Shown here piece by piece: positions 62,219 to 64,000 of a stretch of 64,000 nt of DNA. The translations under genes were made by a program, and so were the position numbers. Each line of letters starts with the position of its first letter. Positions within the stretch are counted from its first letter, which is position 1. Origin of the DNA: Roseomonas sp. (GTDB lineage: Bacteria > Pseudomonadota > Alphaproteobacteria > Acetobacterales > Acetobacteraceae); assembly GCA_020249145.1 (NCBI GenBank), contig JADCGF010000003.1, forward strand, positions 1-64,000. Reading direction: 5' to 3'. The notes under the pieces were generated by a model. The model saw only the letters and a program-made list of their open reading frames with translations, did not search any database and was not told the origin of the DNA.

Positions 62219-63184
62219 TCAGCCGGAAAGCCTGATCCCGGTCAGTTCCACCAGGGCGCGCCAACGCGCCAATTCGGCCTTGTGAAACTCCCCGAAAGGT
62301 GCCGCTGCCATGGGCGCGGCGACAAAGCCCTGCCCTTGCAGCCTTTCCCGCATGGCGGGTTCGGTCAGGATGCGGAGCAAGATGTCGGAAAGCCGCGTGA
62401 TGATCTCGGGCGCGGTACGCGCCGGCGCCCAAAGCCCGAACCAGGCATCCACGGCCAGATCGGGCGCATTCAACTCGGCGAAGGTGGGCACATCCGGCGC
62501 TTCGGGCAGGCGCGCCGGCGCGCCAATGCCAAGGGCGCGCAGTCGCCCCTCCCGCACCAGGGAAACCACCTGCGGCCAGGTGGAGACAAAGAAATCCACC
62601 GTGCCGGCAATCGTATCCGTGGTGGCCTGGGCGCCGCCGCGATAGGGCACATGGGTGGCATCCAGCCGCTCTCGCCGCACAAAGGTCTCCGCAATCACAT
62701 GGCTGGCCGATCCGGCGCCGGAAGACGCGTAGGTGACCTTGCCGCCATTGCGCCCCTTCGCGGCAAGTTCGGCCAGTGTCTTGGCGCCGCTGATGGGCAC
62801 CACCAGCGCGTGATGCACCGTGGCAAGCTTGGCGATGGGCGCGAAATCGGCGATCGGGTCGAAGGGGAGCGTTGGCAGCATGGCCGCATTCGCCGCATGG
62901 GTCTGGTTATTGCCAAGCGCCAGCGTATAGCCATCCGCCGCCGCTTGCGCGACTGCCTGAGTGCCAACAACCGCCGCGCCCCCGGGCCGATTATCCACCA
63001 CAAAGGTGCTGCCGGGGATGGCTTCCTGAAGCGCGGCAGAAAGGGTGCGCGCCAGCACATCCGTCGAACCGCCAGGCGGATAGGCCAGCACAATGCGCAC
63101 AGGCCGCGAAGGCCAAGCCTGCGCTCGCGCCAGGGCTGGCATGGCCAGCATGGGTGCGGCGAGCAATAGACGACGTTGAAGCAC
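62219..63184 (-). CDS. TctC/Bug family periplasmic substrate-binding protein
   Basis: This is a 321-residue Bug-type receptor with the signal peptide MLQRRLLLAAPMLAMPALAR (cut near ARA-QA). Family stretches are VRIVLAYPPGGSTDVLARTL, VVDNRPGGAAVVGTQAVA, YASSGAGSASHVIAETF and HVPYRGGAQATTDTIAG. It is the fourth orphan receptor in the window and has no TctAB partner. It is followed by a convergent porin and preceded by the GST on the same strand. Confidence 0.92.
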   Translation of the reverse strand: MLQRRLLLAAPMLAMPALARAQAWPSRPVRIVLAYPPGGSTDVLARTLSAALQEAIPGSTFVVDNRPGGAAVVGTQAVAQAAADGYTLALGNNQTHAANAAMLPTLPFDPIADFAPIAKLATVHHALVVPISGAKTLAELAAKGRNGGKVTYASSGAGSASHVIAETFVRRERLDATHVPYRGGAQATTDTIAGTVDFFVSTWPQVVSLVREGRLRALGIGAPARLPEAPDVPTFAELNAPDLAVDAWFGLWAPARTAPEIITRLSDILLRILTEPAMRERLQGQGFVAAPMAAAPFGEFHKAELARWRALVELTGIRLSG

Positions 63185-63214
63185 CTTTCTCCCTCCCGTT
63201 CTTGCTGTTTGGTG

Positions 63215-63823
63215 TCAGCCTTCGCGCTGCGCCCGCGCACGCTTCGCCGCCGGGCGTTCCAGGCAACGCGAAAGCCAAGCCTTCGCCTTCGGAAAGTTGG
63301 CGAAGTCATAGCCATTCACGAAGGAACCATAGAGCACGGACGCAAGATTGAGATCCGCGATGGTGAAGCCATTGCCTACCAGATAATCCCGTGCCGCGAG
63401 TTCCGATTCCAACACTGCCAGCCGCTGATCGGCCGCTTCCTTGCCAAGGGCGGCTTCCGCCGGAATGCGATCCGCGGGCGGGCGGAGGAAGGCATTATAG
63501 GCCCAGCGCATGACATGCGGTTCAATTTCCGTCGCCGCCCAAAGCGTCCATTGTAGCACGCGCGATGCGTCGTGGCCGGTAGGCATCAAGGGCGCACCCA
63601 CCTTGCCCGCGATATGCAGATTGATCGCCAGGCTTTCGAACAGCACCAGATCGCCATCTTCCAAGGCAGGAATCTTGTTGTTCGGGTTGATCGGAAGCGG
63701 GTGTTCCAGCTTGAAGCCGGGTACGACGCCAATAGGGATGACTTCATAAGCAAGCCCCGTTTCCTCGGCGGCCCAGATGCAGCGAAAGGCGCGGGACCGC
63801 GCGATGCCATGGATTTTGAGCAT
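63215..63823 (-). CDS. Glutathione S-transferase family protein
   Basis: This is a 202-residue GST. The start is ATG 63823 (MLKIHGIARSRAFRCIWAAE); the open frame to 63904 overlaps the ETF-QO end. The N-terminal thioredoxin-like domain has SRAFRC near the usual catalytic Ser/Cys and the cis-Pro and Glu-Ser loop in PNNKIPALEDGDLVLFESLA. The C-terminal helical domain has NGFTIADLNLASVL, the N-capping motif. It lies 30 bases after ETF-QO on the same strand. The substrate is unknown. Confidence 0.92.
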   Translation of the reverse strand: MLKIHGIARSRAFRCIWAAEETGLAYEVIPIGVVPGFKLEHPLPINPNNKIPALEDGDLVLFESLAINLHIAGKVGAPLMPTGHDASRVLQWTLWAATEIEPHVMRWAYNAFLRPPADRIPAEAALGKEAADQRLAVLESELAARDYLVGNGFTIADLNLASVLYGSFVNGYDFANFPKAKAWLSRCLERPAAKRARAQREG

Positions 63824-63853
63824 AAGGTTTTTCCTGTCCTGATCTGGTGTTTT

Positions 63854-64000
63854 CACATGCCGCCAATGTAATTCGGCCCGCCACTGCCTTCCGGCGTGCA
63901 CCAATCAATATTCTGCGTCGGGTCCTTGATGTCGCAGGTTTTGCAATGCACGCAATTCTGCGCATTGATCACCAAACGCGGCTTGCCTTCTTCCACGCCC
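63854..64000 (-). CDS. Electron transfer flavoprotein-ubiquinone oxidoreductase, C-terminal end
   Basis: The last 48 residues of ETF-QO are visible; the start lies beyond the window. The ferredoxin-like 4Fe-4S site [19 protein letters not shown] and the closing PEGSGGPNY are diagnostic. The enzyme passes electrons from acyl-CoA dehydrogenases, such as the GcdH encoded here, through ETF to ubiquinone at the inner membrane. It ends with TGA (TCA on the plus strand at 63854-63856) and is followed by the GST gene. Confidence 0.95.

Overview
The window is chromosomal DNA of a GC-rich alphaproteobacterium, most likely an Acetobacteraceae/Rhodospirillales (Roseomonas-like) organism. I infer this from the tuf-S10-spc-alpha ribosomal order, the hemD-mitofilin-hemY block, several orphan TctC/Bug-type periplasmic binding proteins, and the general codon style. 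Nothing in the window names the species.

Layout. 1-14374 (+) is one long ribosomal block: the end of tuf, then rpsJ to rplO, secY, adk, rpsM, rpsK, rpoA and rplQ, closed by a clear intrinsic terminator. 14432-18620 holds an Ivy-like secreted protein with a TctC receptor (-), a cyclase-family hydrolase, rarA and crcB (+). 18621-22153 is an AT-rich island with three overlapping genes, a PP2C phosphatase, a SIR2-like NADase and a Ser/Thr kinase with an unusual C-terminal half. It is bounded by a perfect 23-bp inverted repeat (18692-18714 and 22131-22153). This is the best candidate for an undescribed, probably anti-phage, system.

22270-31256 is accessory metabolism: two luciferase-like flavin monooxygenases, a double-hotdog thioesterase-like protein, a nitroreductase, an isocitrate lyase/PEP mutase family enzyme, a DMT exporter, a double VOC protein, and ccmAB. 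31292-33988 is acnA. Right behind it lies a second AT-rich one-gene insert, a RelA/SpoT-type (p)ppGpp synthetase-like protein (33998-35044). 35100-41345 has an alpha/beta hydrolase, a DEAD-box helicase, glutaryl-CoA dehydrogenase, a 4Fe-4S RNA methyltransferase and a TctC protein. 41610-45658 is nrdA and nrdB, separated by a TctC gene, with NrdR-like paired boxes ahead of each. 45665-50575 holds a threonine dehydratase-like enzyme, a 54-bp triple tandem repeat, dihydroorotase, a nitroreductase, an amidohydrolase and an RraA-family protein. 50642-55595 (-) reads rlmJ-gpsA-hemD-mitofilin-hemY.

55599-60683 is a myo-inositol catabolic locus: iolE and iolD (-) diverge from iolG (+). Its far end is decayed: the SDR gene has a frameshift at a 7-T run, and a few codons resembling an inositol-monophosphatase start are fused to the tail of an ABC ATPase, which points to a deletion of the transporter. 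61068-64000 has an OmpA-like porin with a terminator, a TctC protein, a glutathione S-transferase and the end of ETF-quinone oxidoreductase. I see no tRNA, rRNA, CRISPR array, IS element or phage integrase gene.
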